Source: Paracoccaceae bacterium (lineage in GTDB: Bacteria; Pseudomonadota; Alphaproteobacteria; Rhodobacterales; Rhodobacteraceae). From it: a stretch of DNA of 64,000 nt. Made by a program: the position numbers and the translations under genes. Shown one piece after another: positions 9,028 to 16,787 of this stretch (position 1 is the stretch's first letter; the number at the start of each line of letters is the position of its first letter). The stretch spans positions 1 to 64,000 of the forward strand of contig JANSXY010000005.1 in assembly GCA_024742695.1 (NCBI GenBank), in the 5' to 3' direction. The notes under the pieces were generated by a model. It was not told the origin of the DNA. It ran no database searches and was given only the letters and a program-made list of their open reading frames with translations.

Positions 9028-10107
9028 ATGAAGGACGAAACGGCCATCGGCGACATGGTTCAGCCCGGCACCGGCCGGCTTGCGCATGCGCCCGCCGACC
9101 ATCCGCCGGTCCCGCGCGCGAAGATCGGCATCCTGATCGCCAATCTCGGCACCCCCGACGCGACCGACTACTGGTCGATGCGGCGCTACCTGAACGAATT
9201 CCTGTCCGACAAGCGGGTGATCGACTACCCGGCGTGGAAATGGCAGCCGCTGTTGCAGCTGATCATCCTGTCGAAGCGGCCCTTCACCTCGGGCGCGAAC
9301 TACAAGTCGATCTGGAACGAGGAGGCCGACGAAAGCCCGCTGATGACGATCACCAAGCAGCAGGTCGCCAAGATCCGCGCCGAGGCCGCGGCGCGCTGGG
9401 GCGACGGCGTGATGGTCGATTTCTGCATGCGCTACGGCAATCCCTCGACCGAGTCGGTGGTCCGCCGGATGACCGCCGCGGGCTGCGAGCGAATCCTGTT
9501 CTTCCCGCTTTACCCGCAATCCGCCGGGGCGACCAGCGCCACCGCCTGCGACCAGTTCTTCCGCGCGCTGATGAAGGAGAAGTTCCAGCCCGCCGCCCGC
9601 ACGGTTCCGGCCTATTTCGAACACCCGCTGTTCATCGAGGCGCTCGCGCAATCCGTCGAACGGGCCTATGCCAAGCTGGAGCGCAAGCCCGACGTGCTCG
9701 TCGCATCCTACCACGGGATGCCCAAGCGCTACCTGCTGGAAGGCGATCCCTACCACTGCCAGTGCCAGAAAACCTCGCGGCTGTTGCGCGAAAGGCTGGG
9801 CTGGGACAAGGGCGCGATCGACACCACGTTCCAGTCGGTCTTCGGATCGGAGGAATGGCTGCGGCCCTACACGGTGGAACACGTGGCCGATCTGGCGAAG
9901 GCGGGAAAGAAGAACATCGCGGTGATCTCGCCGGCGTTCTCGGCCGACTGCATCGAGACGCTGGAAGAGATCAACGGCGAGATCGCGGAAGCCTTCGAGG
10001 AGGCCGGCGGCGAAAGCTTCACCTACATCCCCTGTCTCAACGACGATGACGCCCATGTCACCGCGCTGATGGCGATCATCGAGCAGAATCTCGCGGGCTG
10101 GACCTGA
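9028..10107 (+). CDS. hemH: Ferrochelatase
   Basis: Ferrochelatase inserts Fe2+ into protoporphyrin IX, the last step of protoheme synthesis. The 359-residue product carries ILIANLGTPDA near the N-terminus, a GNPSTESVVRRM segment, FPLYPQSAGATSATACDQ, and the active-site His in VASYHGMPKRYL. The conserved acidic run FSADCIETLEEI follows. A strong ribosome-binding site (AGGGGAGA) precedes the ATG at 9028; the frame is open further upstream but lacks such a signal. It ends before a strong bidirectional terminator. Confidence 0.97.
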   Translation: MKDETAIGDMVQPGTGRLAHAPADHPPVPRAKIGILIANLGTPDATDYWSMRRYLNEFLSDKRVIDYPAWKWQPLLQLIILSKRPFTSGANYKSIWNEEADESPLMTITKQQVAKIRAEAAARWGDGVMVDFCMRYGNPSTESVVRRMTAAGCERILFFPLYPQSAGATSATACDQFFRALMKEKFQPAARTVPAYFEHPLFIEALAQSVERAYAKLERKPDVLVASYHGMPKRYLLEGDPYHCQCQKTSRLLRERLGWDKGAIDTTFQSVFGSEEWLRPYTVEHVADLAKAGKKNIAVISPAFSADCIETLEEINGEIAEAFEEAGGESFTYIPCLNDDDAHVTALMAIIEQNLAGWT

Positions 10108-10150
10108 CCGGCCCGCGCCCGCGGCGCGCGGGACTGGCGTTCGCGCATGA

Positions 10151-10181
10151 AAAAAGGCGGTGGGAAACCCACCGCCTTTTT
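10151..10181. terminator. Bidirectional intrinsic terminator between hemH and a small convergent gene
   Basis: A perfect 14-bp inverted repeat, AAAAAGGCGGTGGG / CCCACCGCCTTTTT with an AAA loop, gives a GC-rich stem flanked by A and T runs. It works as a Rho-independent terminator in both directions, for hemH on the plus strand and the 58-residue gene on the minus strand. Confidence 0.93.
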
Positions 10182-10200
10182 CCAATAGCCTTTCGGCGGA

Positions 10201-10377
10201 TCAGTCCGCAGCAGCGGCGATCACGAGCAGGACCATCAGCGGAACGATGATGCCAGCCGCCGAGGAAGACGTTTCCTCAACGATGACTTCCGGCTCCATG
10301 ACCGGCTCCGCATAGCCACCGGCGAAGGCGGCGGTACCAGCAACCGACAGAGCGGCGGCAAGCGCGACTTTCTTCAT
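10201..10377 (-). CDS. Small secreted or membrane peptide of unknown function (58 aa)
   Basis: I do not recognise a function. The 58-residue product starts MKKVALAAALSVAGTAAFAGG, a clear Sec signal peptide with likely cleavage near residue 19. An acidic linker (EPVMEPEVIVEE) and a C-terminal hydrophobic segment (about 42-57) that could span the membrane follow. A near-consensus ribosome-binding site (GGAGGT, 4 bases before the ATG) argues that it is real and well translated. It is isolated, with its own terminator shared with hemH and 145 bp of non-coding DNA upstream. Confidence 0.82.
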   Translation of the reverse strand: MKKVALAAALSVAGTAAFAGGYAEPVMEPEVIVEETSSSAAGIIVPLMVLLVIAAAAD

Positions 10378-10522
10378 GTCAACCTCCAGTTTCGCCCCGT
10401 GCCGGAGATAGTGAGGGCGGCAGGGGCACACGTGTCTGTACCTCGTAACATCCTCTAAGCAAACCCCGAAGTGTATTGCAATGGCCGGATTTGCGGCGTC
10501 GCGACCTCGGGCGAAACTGTGG

Positions 10523-11131
10523 TCAAATAAGCAACACCTGCGTTCCGTTGCGCGCCAGGGCGAACAACTCGGCGATATGCTCGTTGTAAAGGCCGATGCA
10601 TCCGTTGGACGATCGGCGGCCGATCTTTCGCGTGTCGTGGGTGCCGTGGATCCGGTAATATTGCCAGGACAGGTAAAGGGCGTGGGTGCCCAGCGGGTTG
10701 TCCGGGCCGGGGCCGACATAGTCGGGCCATTCGGGGTTGCGCTCTTTCATCGCGGGGGTCGGGCGCCATTCCGGCCCCTCGACCTTGCGGATCACCTCGG
10801 TCCGGCCCCGCCGCGTCAGATCCTCGCTCAGCGGCACCGAAGTCGGGTACAGCTTGTAGACGCTTTCATCCGCCGACCAGTAATGCAGCGCGCGGCTGTC
10901 GATATCGACGAGGATCGCGCCGTTCCTGAGGCTCTTGAAATACGGCTGCCACTGCAGCGAGCGAAAGCTCGACATGTTGCGCCGGTAGTTGGAGGACAGC
11001 GCCTCCTCCATCTCCACGGTATCCGCGAAGAAGCCTTGCCCGAGCGCCGGGGTGGCGAGCCCCGCCGCCACTGCCGCGCCCGAGGCGATGAAACCGCGCC
11101 GGTCGATGCCGCCATTCCTGCGGGAGGTCAT
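10523..11131 (-). CDS. L,D-transpeptidase (YkuD domain) with Tat signal
   Basis: A 202-residue exported cell-wall enzyme that would form L,D cross-links in peptidoglycan or attach proteins to it. The N-terminus has a twin-arginine signal (DRRGFIASG, then a hydrophobic segment ending ALGQG). The YkuD domain shows the conserved His in RIHGTHD and the catalytic Cys in SSNGCIGLYNEH. The residue after CI is Gly rather than the usual Arg of the SHGCIR-type motif, so details of activity are uncertain. It is divergent from the CAP lipoprotein gene, with 205 bp between them. Confidence 0.9.
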   Translation of the reverse strand: MTSRRNGGIDRRGFIASGAAVAAGLATPALGQGFFADTVEMEEALSSNYRRNMSSFRSLQWQPYFKSLRNGAILVDIDSRALHYWSADESVYKLYPTSVPLSEDLTRRGRTEVIRKVEGPEWRPTPAMKERNPEWPDYVGPGPDNPLGTHALYLSWQYYRIHGTHDTRKIGRRSSNGCIGLYNEHIAELFALARNGTQVLLI

Positions 11132-11280
11132 CGTCGTTCTCCTTGCCTGCTCGTGCCGGGCCTCGCCCGGCGGGTCGATCGCGCCCGGCCCGTGCCGGAA
11201 CGCCGCGGAACATAGGGCCGCTCATCCATCGGTTGCAACTCAAACTCCCGTCAACGGAACCGTTCCGGGACGAGATGGGT

Positions 11281-11307
11281 TTGAATCGGCGGCCACCTGC
11301 CTATAGA
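11281..11307 (+). promoter_or_regulatory. Possible promoter of the CAP-domain lipoprotein gene
   Basis: TTGAAT (11281-11286) and TATAGA (11302-11307) are separated by 15 bases, or 16 if the -35 box is read one base earlier, slightly short for sigma-70. The -10 box overlaps an in-frame ATG at 11307, which argues that translation starts at the later ATG (11337). Confidence 0.4.
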
Positions 11308-11336
11308 TGAGCCTTCAGTCAACGCTGGACCAGATC

Positions 11337-11849
11337 ATGCGCCTTTCTGTCGCCCTTTTCCTTCCCGTTCTTGCCGCCCTTGCCGCCTGCGCGCCGGTCG
11401 AGCCGCCGCGCCTTGGCCCCGACGGCCGGCCTCTGCCGAAGCTTTACCGGATCGGCGAGCAGGATCCGGGCGAGGTTCAGTACCGGATGCTGGATGCGAT
11501 GAACGCGTTGCGGCAGGCCCGCGGCGCGCAGCCGCTGCAGCTCGATCCGTTCCTCAATGCCGCGGCCGCCACGCATGCGCGCGACATGGCGGTGCAGAAC
11601 CGGCCCTGGCACTTCGGTTCGGACGGGTCGTCGCCGCTCGACCGGGTGAAGCGCGCGGGCTATCCCGGCATGATGCTGGGCGAGAACATCTCGGAGACCT
11701 ACGAGACCGAGCTTGAAACCCTCTCGGCCTGGATGCAGGTCGGCGACACCCGCGCGGTGATCCTCGATCCGAACGCCCGGCACATGGGGTTCGCCTGGTA
11801 CCAGGAGCCCTCGGGCAAGATCTGGTGGACGCTGGTCACCGGCGGCTGA
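11337..11849 (+). CDS. CAP/SCP-domain lipoprotein
   Basis: A 170-residue secreted protein of the CAP (SCP/PR1-like) superfamily. The lipoprotein signal ends in the lipobox LAAC (about residues 15-18), predicting lipidation. The CAP domain shows MNALRQARGAQPLQLDPFLNAAAATHARDMA-like helices, HFGSDGSSPLDRVKRAGY and GENISE, with the conserved His and Glu. CAP proteins have varied extracellular roles, so none is assigned. An ATG exists at 11307, but the ATG at 11337 begins the lipoprotein signal directly. It lies between two L,D-transpeptidase genes. Confidence 0.9.
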   Translation: MRLSVALFLPVLAALAACAPVEPPRLGPDGRPLPKLYRIGEQDPGEVQYRMLDAMNALRQARGAQPLQLDPFLNAAAATHARDMAVQNRPWHFGSDGSSPLDRVKRAGYPGMMLGENISETYETELETLSAWMQVGDTRAVILDPNARHMGFAWYQEPSGKIWWTLVTGG

Positions 11850-11864
11850 CGGGGCCGCCGGCGC

Positions 11865-12377
11865 TCAGGGCAGGATCATGATCGGCGTGCCGTTGCGGAC
11901 CATCGCGTAGATTTCCTCGATCTCGTCGTCGGTCACCGCGATGCAGCCCTCCGTCCAGTCCGGCGGCAGGCCCGCGTTCTTTCCGGCCTGGCCGTGGATG
12001 AAGATGTCGCCGCCCGGCAGCTTTCCCTTGGTCGAGGCGCGGGCGGTATCGGCCTCGTTCGGGTAGGAGATGCCAAGCGACAGGTGAAAGTTGCTGTCGG
12101 GATTGCGCCGATCGATCCAGTATAGCCCCTCGGGCGTTCTCATGTCGCCCTCGACCTCCTTGTGGCCGATCGGTTCGGCGCCCAGCGCGATGTCGTAGAC
12201 CTTCAGCGCCGTGGTGCCGTGCAGAAGATAGAGCTTGCGATCTGCCTTCTTGACCAGCAGCTGCGTGACCTCCGGCCCGTCGTAGCTGCGGAATTTCGAG
12301 TGCTGGCGATCGAACAGGCCGCAGGCGGCAAGGTTCGCCACCAGCGCCACCGCCAGGATTGTCCTGATGATCCTCAT
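11865..12377 (-). CDS. L,D-transpeptidase-family lipoprotein (YafK/DpaA-like)
   Basis: A 170-residue predicted lipoprotein (lipobox LAAC about residue 16-19) with a YkuD-type catalytic domain. The His motif FIHGQAG and the Cys motif WTEGCIAVTDDEIEEI match the YafK-like branch, whose E. coli member (DpaA) removes Lpp from peptidoglycan. Whether this enzyme joins or cuts is not decided by sequence. The ATG at 12377 is chosen because it begins the lipoprotein signal; an upstream extension is Arg-rich and implausible. It lies 58 bp downstream of the sodium channel gene. Confidence 0.88.
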   Translation of the reverse strand: MRIIRTILAVALVANLAACGLFDRQHSKFRSYDGPEVTQLLVKKADRKLYLLHGTTALKVYDIALGAEPIGHKEVEGDMRTPEGLYWIDRRNPDSNFHLSLGISYPNEADTARASTKGKLPGGDIFIHGQAGKNAGLPPDWTEGCIAVTDDEIEEIYAMVRNGTPIMILP

Positions 12378-12420
12378 GTCTTGCGCTCTGCCTCTTTGTT
12401 TTTTGCGCGGATCATAGCGG

Positions 12421-12436
12421 GAAAACCGGGGTTTTC
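12421..12436 (-). terminator. Weak hairpin at the end of the ion-channel gene
   Basis: The inverted repeat GAAAACC-GG-GGTTTTC (6-7 bp stem) overlaps the stop codon of the channel gene on the minus strand. It has T-rich arms but no following T run. It may weakly terminate or be incidental. Confidence 0.3.
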
Positions 12437-13245
12437 TAGTCGCGCGTTTCGCCCTCGCGCGGGCCCGGCCCGGCCTGCGGCTGGCCCAGCCGGCTTTCGA
12501 TCGCCGCAAGCCGGGTCAGCACCTCGTCGCGCCAGGCCTCGGTGCGCTGGCCCTCTTCCTCGCCATGGGCCTCCTGCATCGAGTTGACGATCAGACCGAC
12601 CAGAAGGTTCACCACCACGAAGGTCGTGACCATGATGAACGGAACGAAGAACAGCCAGGCCGCCGGGTAGACCTCCATCACCGGGCGGACGATCCCCATC
12701 GACCAGGATTCCAGCGTCATGATCTGGAACAGCGTGTAGGCGGACCGGCCGAGCGTGCCGAACCATTCGGGAAACGAGGCCGAGAACAGCTTGGTGGCCA
12801 TCACCGCGCCGATGTAGAACACCATCCCCATCAGCAGAAAGACCGAGCCCATGCCGGGCAGCGCGGTGACGAACCCCTCCACCACGCGACGCAGCCGCGG
12901 CGCGACCGACAGCACCCTGAGCAGCCGCAGCACCCTGAGCGCCCGCAGAACCGACAGCGTCTGCGCGCCGGGCATCAGCGCGACGCCGACGATGGCGAAA
13001 TCGAACAGGTTCCAGCCCGAGGTGAAGAACCGCCCGCCGCGCGCAAGGATCTTTGCCGCGATCTCGACCACGAAGATCGCCAGGCACAGCCGGTCCAGCA
13101 GCCGGATCGCATCGCCGGCCCGCTCCATCGCCTCGGCCGAGGTTTCCAGCCCCAGCAGAAGCGCGTTGAACAGGATGATCGCGATGATCGTGTTGCCAAC
13201 GGCCGGGCGGTCGAGCCAGGCGTCAAGGCGGGAACGGAAGGTCAT
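12436..13245 (-). CDS. Voltage-gated sodium channel of the bacterial NaV (NaChBac/NavAb) type
   Basis: A 269-residue inner-membrane protein with one six-helix voltage-gated unit, expected to act as a tetramer. S1 to S3 lie at about 15-92. S4 carries gating arginines at three-residue spacing (R101, R104, R107, R110). The pore has the selectivity filter TLESWSM (177-183), the motif of sodium-selective NavAb-like channels. S6 at about 196-224 is followed by a charged C-terminal coiled coil (226-255), as in tetrameric bacterial NaV. I start at MTFRSRLDAW; the frame is open 23 codons further up. It is downstream of rlmD by 25 bp. Confidence 0.92.
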   Translation of the reverse strand: MTFRSRLDAWLDRPAVGNTIIAIILFNALLLGLETSAEAMERAGDAIRLLDRLCLAIFVVEIAAKILARGGRFFTSGWNLFDFAIVGVALMPGAQTLSVLRALRVLRLLRVLSVAPRLRRVVEGFVTALPGMGSVFLLMGMVFYIGAVMATKLFSASFPEWFGTLGRSAYTLFQIMTLESWSMGIVRPVMEVYPAAWLFFVPFIMVTTFVVVNLLVGLIVNSMQEAHGEEEGQRTEAWRDEVLTRLAAIESRLGQPQAGPGPREGETRD

Positions 13246-13270
13246 TTCGGCCCTCGAACTAGCGGGAAAC

Positions 13271-14503
13271 TCAGCCGATATGGCCCCGCGAGAAGCGCGC
13301 GGCAAGCTCGACATGCACGGAGAAGCGGAACTGGTCGATCACCCGCAGCCAGTCCAGCCGGTATCCGCCCTCGATCAGGATCGCCGCGTCGCGCGCGAAG
13401 GTCACCGGGTTGCAGGACACCGCCGCGATCACCGGCACCTGCGACCGCGCCAGTTCCCGGCATTGCGCCTCGGCCCCGGCCCGCGGCGGGTCGATCACCA
13501 CCGCGTCCGCGCGCTTCAGCTCGTCGGGCATCAGCGGCCGCCGGAAAAGGTCGCGCGCCTCGGTCGTCACCCGTTTCAGCCCCTCGGCCCGGCGCCAGCC
13601 CGCGTCCAGCGCGGCGGTGAGCCGCCCATCGGCCTCCACCCCGTGCACCTCCGCGGTCTCGGCCAGCGGCAGGGTGAAGGTGCCCAGCCCGCAGAACAGG
13701 TCGACCACCCGCCGGGCCGGGCCGACGGCATCCCGCACCAGCGCGACCAGCGCCGCCTCGCCCTCTGCCGCGGCCTGCAGGAAGGCGCCGGGCGGCAGCG
13801 GCACCGGCGCGCGGCCGATGCGCAGCATCGGCACCCGCCGCTCCGCCACCACATCGCCGTCCCAGGACAGCCGCGCGAGATCGAGGGCGGCGGCTTCGGC
13901 CGCCAGGGTCTGAAACAGGCTCTCGTCCAGCGGTTTTCCGCCCGTCACGGCCAGGTCGATGCCGGTGTCCGTCAGTGTCAGCGCCAACGCAACCTCGGCC
14001 TTGCGCGACGCCCCGGCCGCCACGATCGGCCCCAGCCGCGGCACCAGCGCCATCAGCGCCGGATGCAGCACAAGGCAATCGGAAACCGCGACGATCACGC
14101 CCGAGGCACGGGCATGGAAGCCGATCAGCGTGCCGGCCTTGGTGCGCCGCCCGGCCAGCACCGCACGGCGGCGCGACGCGGGCGGAACGGCTTCGGCCGG
14201 CGGCACCTCGGCCGCGATGCCGTGCGCAGCCAGCGCCGCCGCGGCCACCCCGGCCTTCCAGCGCGCCGTGAAATCCTCCGTGGCATGCATCATCTGGCAG
14301 CCGCCGCAGGCACGGTAATGCGGGCAGGGCGCGCGCACCCGCGACGGCGCGGGGGTGACGATCTTCGCCGCGTCCATCCGGTTGCCGGAGACCGCGCCCT
14401 CCACCACCTCGTCCGGCAGCGCCATCGGCACGTAGACCGGCCCATCGGGTCCGTCGGCGATGCCGTCGCCCAGGTGACCAAGCCGCGCGACGGTCAACCG
14501 CAT
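13271..14503 (-). CDS. 23S rRNA (uracil-C5)-methyltransferase, RlmD/RumA family
   Basis: A 410-residue SAM-dependent RNA uracil methyltransferase. The N-terminal TRAM-like domain (about 1-55) is followed by the iron-sulfur Cys cluster (CPHYRACGGCQMMH, about 70-83). The methyltransferase core has VVDLFCGLGTFTLPLA (motif I), VIDPPRAGAE and the catalytic Cys in AVSCNPVTFARD. Which uridine is modified cannot be told from sequence. The ATG at 14503 overlaps the stop of the VOC gene. A longer start at 14557 is not supported. Confidence 0.92.
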   Translation of the reverse strand: MRLTVARLGHLGDGIADGPDGPVYVPMALPDEVVEGAVSGNRMDAAKIVTPAPSRVRAPCPHYRACGGCQMMHATEDFTARWKAGVAAAALAAHGIAAEVPPAEAVPPASRRRAVLAGRRTKAGTLIGFHARASGVIVAVSDCLVLHPALMALVPRLGPIVAAGASRKAEVALALTLTDTGIDLAVTGGKPLDESLFQTLAAEAAALDLARLSWDGDVVAERRVPMLRIGRAPVPLPPGAFLQAAAEGEAALVALVRDAVGPARRVVDLFCGLGTFTLPLAETAEVHGVEADGRLTAALDAGWRRAEGLKRVTTEARDLFRRPLMPDELKRADAVVIDPPRAGAEAQCRELARSQVPVIAAVSCNPVTFARDAAILIEGGYRLDWLRVIDQFRFSVHVELAARFSRGHIG

Positions 14504-14928
14504 CAGATCGCCACGGCGGGGGAAAAGGCCTGCCCCTCGGGCGCGAGGATCGTGCATTCGCGCAGCCCGTGCGGCTTGTCGGCGGGCTGTTCGATCACCA
14601 TGCCGCCCGCCGCCTCGGCCCGCGCGGCGGCGGCGTCCGGGTCGATCCCGAACAGGAAGATCTGCATCCCCGCCCCGCGCGGCGGTGTCTCGGGCACCAG
14701 TCCCAGCAGGGGATGCTTGCCATAGGTGGCATCGCCGTGAAGCTGGATGTAGGCCCCGTCATGCACGATGATCGCGAAATCGGGGCTGACCTGGTGGGCC
14801 GACACGCCGAACACCTCGGTCAGGAACGCCGCCAGCGCCGCCGCATCGCGGGTCAGGATGTTCACGCCAACCCCGCGCAGCATGTGGCCGAACGCCACCG
14901 CGTCCATGGTGTCCAGCGCCTGGGTCAT
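14503..14928 (-). CDS. VOC-superfamily (glyoxalase-like) protein
   Basis: A 141-residue protein with two beta-alpha-beta-beta-beta modules typical of the vicinal oxygen chelate fold (VGVNILTRDAAALAAFLTEVFG, then MQIFLFGIDPDAAAARAEAAGG). Substrate and metal use are unknown. It is translationally coupled at both ends: its ATG overlaps the stop of the last ABC exporter gene and its stop overlaps the rlmD start. Confidence 0.82.
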   Translation of the reverse strand: MTQALDTMDAVAFGHMLRGVGVNILTRDAAALAAFLTEVFGVSAHQVSPDFAIIVHDGAYIQLHGDATYGKHPLLGLVPETPPRGAGMQIFLFGIDPDAAAARAEAAGGMVIEQPADKPHGLRECTILAPEGQAFSPAVAI

Positions 14929-16787
14929 TCCGCCGCCTCCGTCTTGTCGTCGTCACCAAGGAAGCCGCCCGACTGGCGGTTCCAGTAGCGGGCGTAAAGC
15001 CCGCCCTGCGCCAGCAGGTCGTCATGGCTGCCCTGTTCGACGATCCGGCCCTCGTCCATCACCACGATCCGGTCCATCTGCGCGATCGTCGAAAGACGGT
15101 GCGCGATCGCCAGCACCGTCTTGCCCTGCATCACCCGCTCCAGCGCCGACTGGATCGCCGCCTCGACCTCGCTGTCCAGCGCGCTGGTGGCTTCGTCCAG
15201 GACCAGGATCGGCGCGTCCTTGAGGAACGCGCGGGCCAGGGCGATGCGCTGGCGCTGCCCGCCCGACAGTTTCACGCCGCGTTCGCCCAGAAAGGCGCCG
15301 TAGCCGCTGCGCCCCTTGTGGTCGCGCAGCGCGAGGATGAAGTCATGCGCCTCGGCCTTCTTCGCCGCCGCGATCACCTCGTCCTCCGTCGCGCCGGGGC
15401 GGCCGTAGCGGATGTTGTCCAGCGCGGTGCGATTGAACATCGCGGTTTCCTGCGTGACCATCCCGATCCGCGCGCGCAGCGATTCCTGGGTGACGCGCGC
15501 CACGTCCTGTCCGTCGATGGTGACCCGCCCGGCCTCGGCTTCGTAAAGCCGAAGCAACAGCGAGACCAGCGTCGATTTCCCCGCGCCCGAGGCGCCGACG
15601 ATCGCCAGTTTCTCGCCCGGCCGCACGGTCAGGTCGATACCGGTGACGCCGCCCGAGGCGCGGCCATAGGCGAAGCTGACATTCTCGAAACCGATCTGCC
15701 CCTCGGTGACCTCGATCTCCGGGGCATCGGGCGCATCCTCGATCCGGTGGGCGGGGGCGATGGTCTGCATCCCGTCCTCGACCTCGCCGATATGGCCGTA
15801 GATCACCATCAGCGTGAAGCTGATCCATCCGGTCATCTGCGCCAGCCGGATCGTCACCGCGCCGGTGGCCGCGATGTCGCCGGGCGACACGCCGCTGTGG
15901 CGCAGCACGATCGCCATGCCGACCATCACCACCGGCAGAAGCCCGGCGATGAAGATCAGCCCCAGCCGGAACGCCGTGGTCGCCTCGCCGAAGGTCAGCG
16001 CCTTGGCGCGCAGGTCCGACATCGCCGACAGCGCCATCCTGTCCTCGTGCTCCGAGGCCGCGAACAGCTTCACCGTCTTGATGTTCGAGATCGTGTCGAC
16101 GACCTGCCCGGTGACCATCGCCTGCGCCCCGGCCCGCGCCGCCGACCGGGCGCGGATCAGCGGCAGCATCACCCGCAGGAAGCCGAGGTAGAGCAGGAAC
16201 CAGGCCGCCAGCAACAGCGCCAGCCACGGGCTGACACCACCCAGCAGGAAGGCCGTGCCGATCACCGAAGCCAGCCCGAAGGTCACCGCGTTGACCGATT
16301 CGATCACGATCTCGGTCAGCGACCGCGCCGCCTGCATCTGCTTCTGCGCCACGCGGCCGGCGAAATCGTTGTCGAAGAACGCCACGGATTGCCCGATCGT
16401 CCAGCGGTAAAGCCGCGCCAGCACCAGCTTGAAGACGTTCGGGCCGATCATCACCGACTGCGTCAGCGCCAGACCGCCGAACAGGATCGGCCGCGCGATC
16501 AGCAAAAGCCCGACGCAGGCCGCCACCAGCCCCCAGTGCGCGGCCAGGAACCCCGCCGGCGTTTCAGCCACCGCGTCCACCACCCGGCCCAGCAGGTACA
16601 TCGACAGAACCTCTGTCACCCCGCCAAGCACCGAGATCGCGACGCCGATCCAGACCACCGGCCAGCCGCCCTTCAGCCCCCAACGCATGAACGCCCAAAG
16701 CCGCTCGGGCGGCGGGCCTTCGGCCTGCGCCTCGGGGTCGATCAGGTTGCCCGCGCGTTCGATGAGGTCGCGGTACGCCCGTTTCAT
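14925..16787 (-). CDS. ABC exporter half-transporter, third of three tandem
   Basis: A 620-residue fusion of a six-helix type-IV ABC transmembrane domain (about 40-330) and an ATPase domain (about 365-600). Visible motifs are Walker A GASGAGKST, signature LSGGQRQ, Walker B ILVLDEATSALD and H-loop AHRLSTI, all intact. The loop FFDNDFAGRVAQKQMQ is shared with its two upstream neighbours. Such half-transporters dimerise to export lipids, peptides or drugs; the substrate is unknown. It overlaps the preceding ABC gene and the following VOC gene by 4 bp each. Confidence 0.93.
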   Translation of the reverse strand: MKRAYRDLIERAGNLIDPEAQAEGPPPERLWAFMRWGLKGGWPVVWIGVAISVLGGVTEVLSMYLLGRVVDAVAETPAGFLAAHWGLVAACVGLLLIARPILFGGLALTQSVMIGPNVFKLVLARLYRWTIGQSVAFFDNDFAGRVAQKQMQAARSLTEIVIESVNAVTFGLASVIGTAFLLGGVSPWLALLLAAWFLLYLGFLRVMLPLIRARSAARAGAQAMVTGQVVDTISNIKTVKLFAASEHEDRMALSAMSDLRAKALTFGEATTAFRLGLIFIAGLLPVVMVGMAIVLRHSGVSPGDIAATGAVTIRLAQMTGWISFTLMVIYGHIGEVEDGMQTIAPAHRIEDAPDAPEIEVTEGQIGFENVSFAYGRASGGVTGIDLTVRPGEKLAIVGASGAGKSTLVSLLLRLYEAEAGRVTIDGQDVARVTQESLRARIGMVTQETAMFNRTALDNIRYGRPGATEDEVIAAAKKAEAHDFILALRDHKGRSGYGAFLGERGVKLSGGQRQRIALARAFLKDAPILVLDEATSALDSEVEAAIQSALERVMQGKTVLAIAHRLSTIAQMDRIVVMDEGRIVEQGSHDDLLAQGGLYARYWNRQSGGFLGDDDKTEAAE

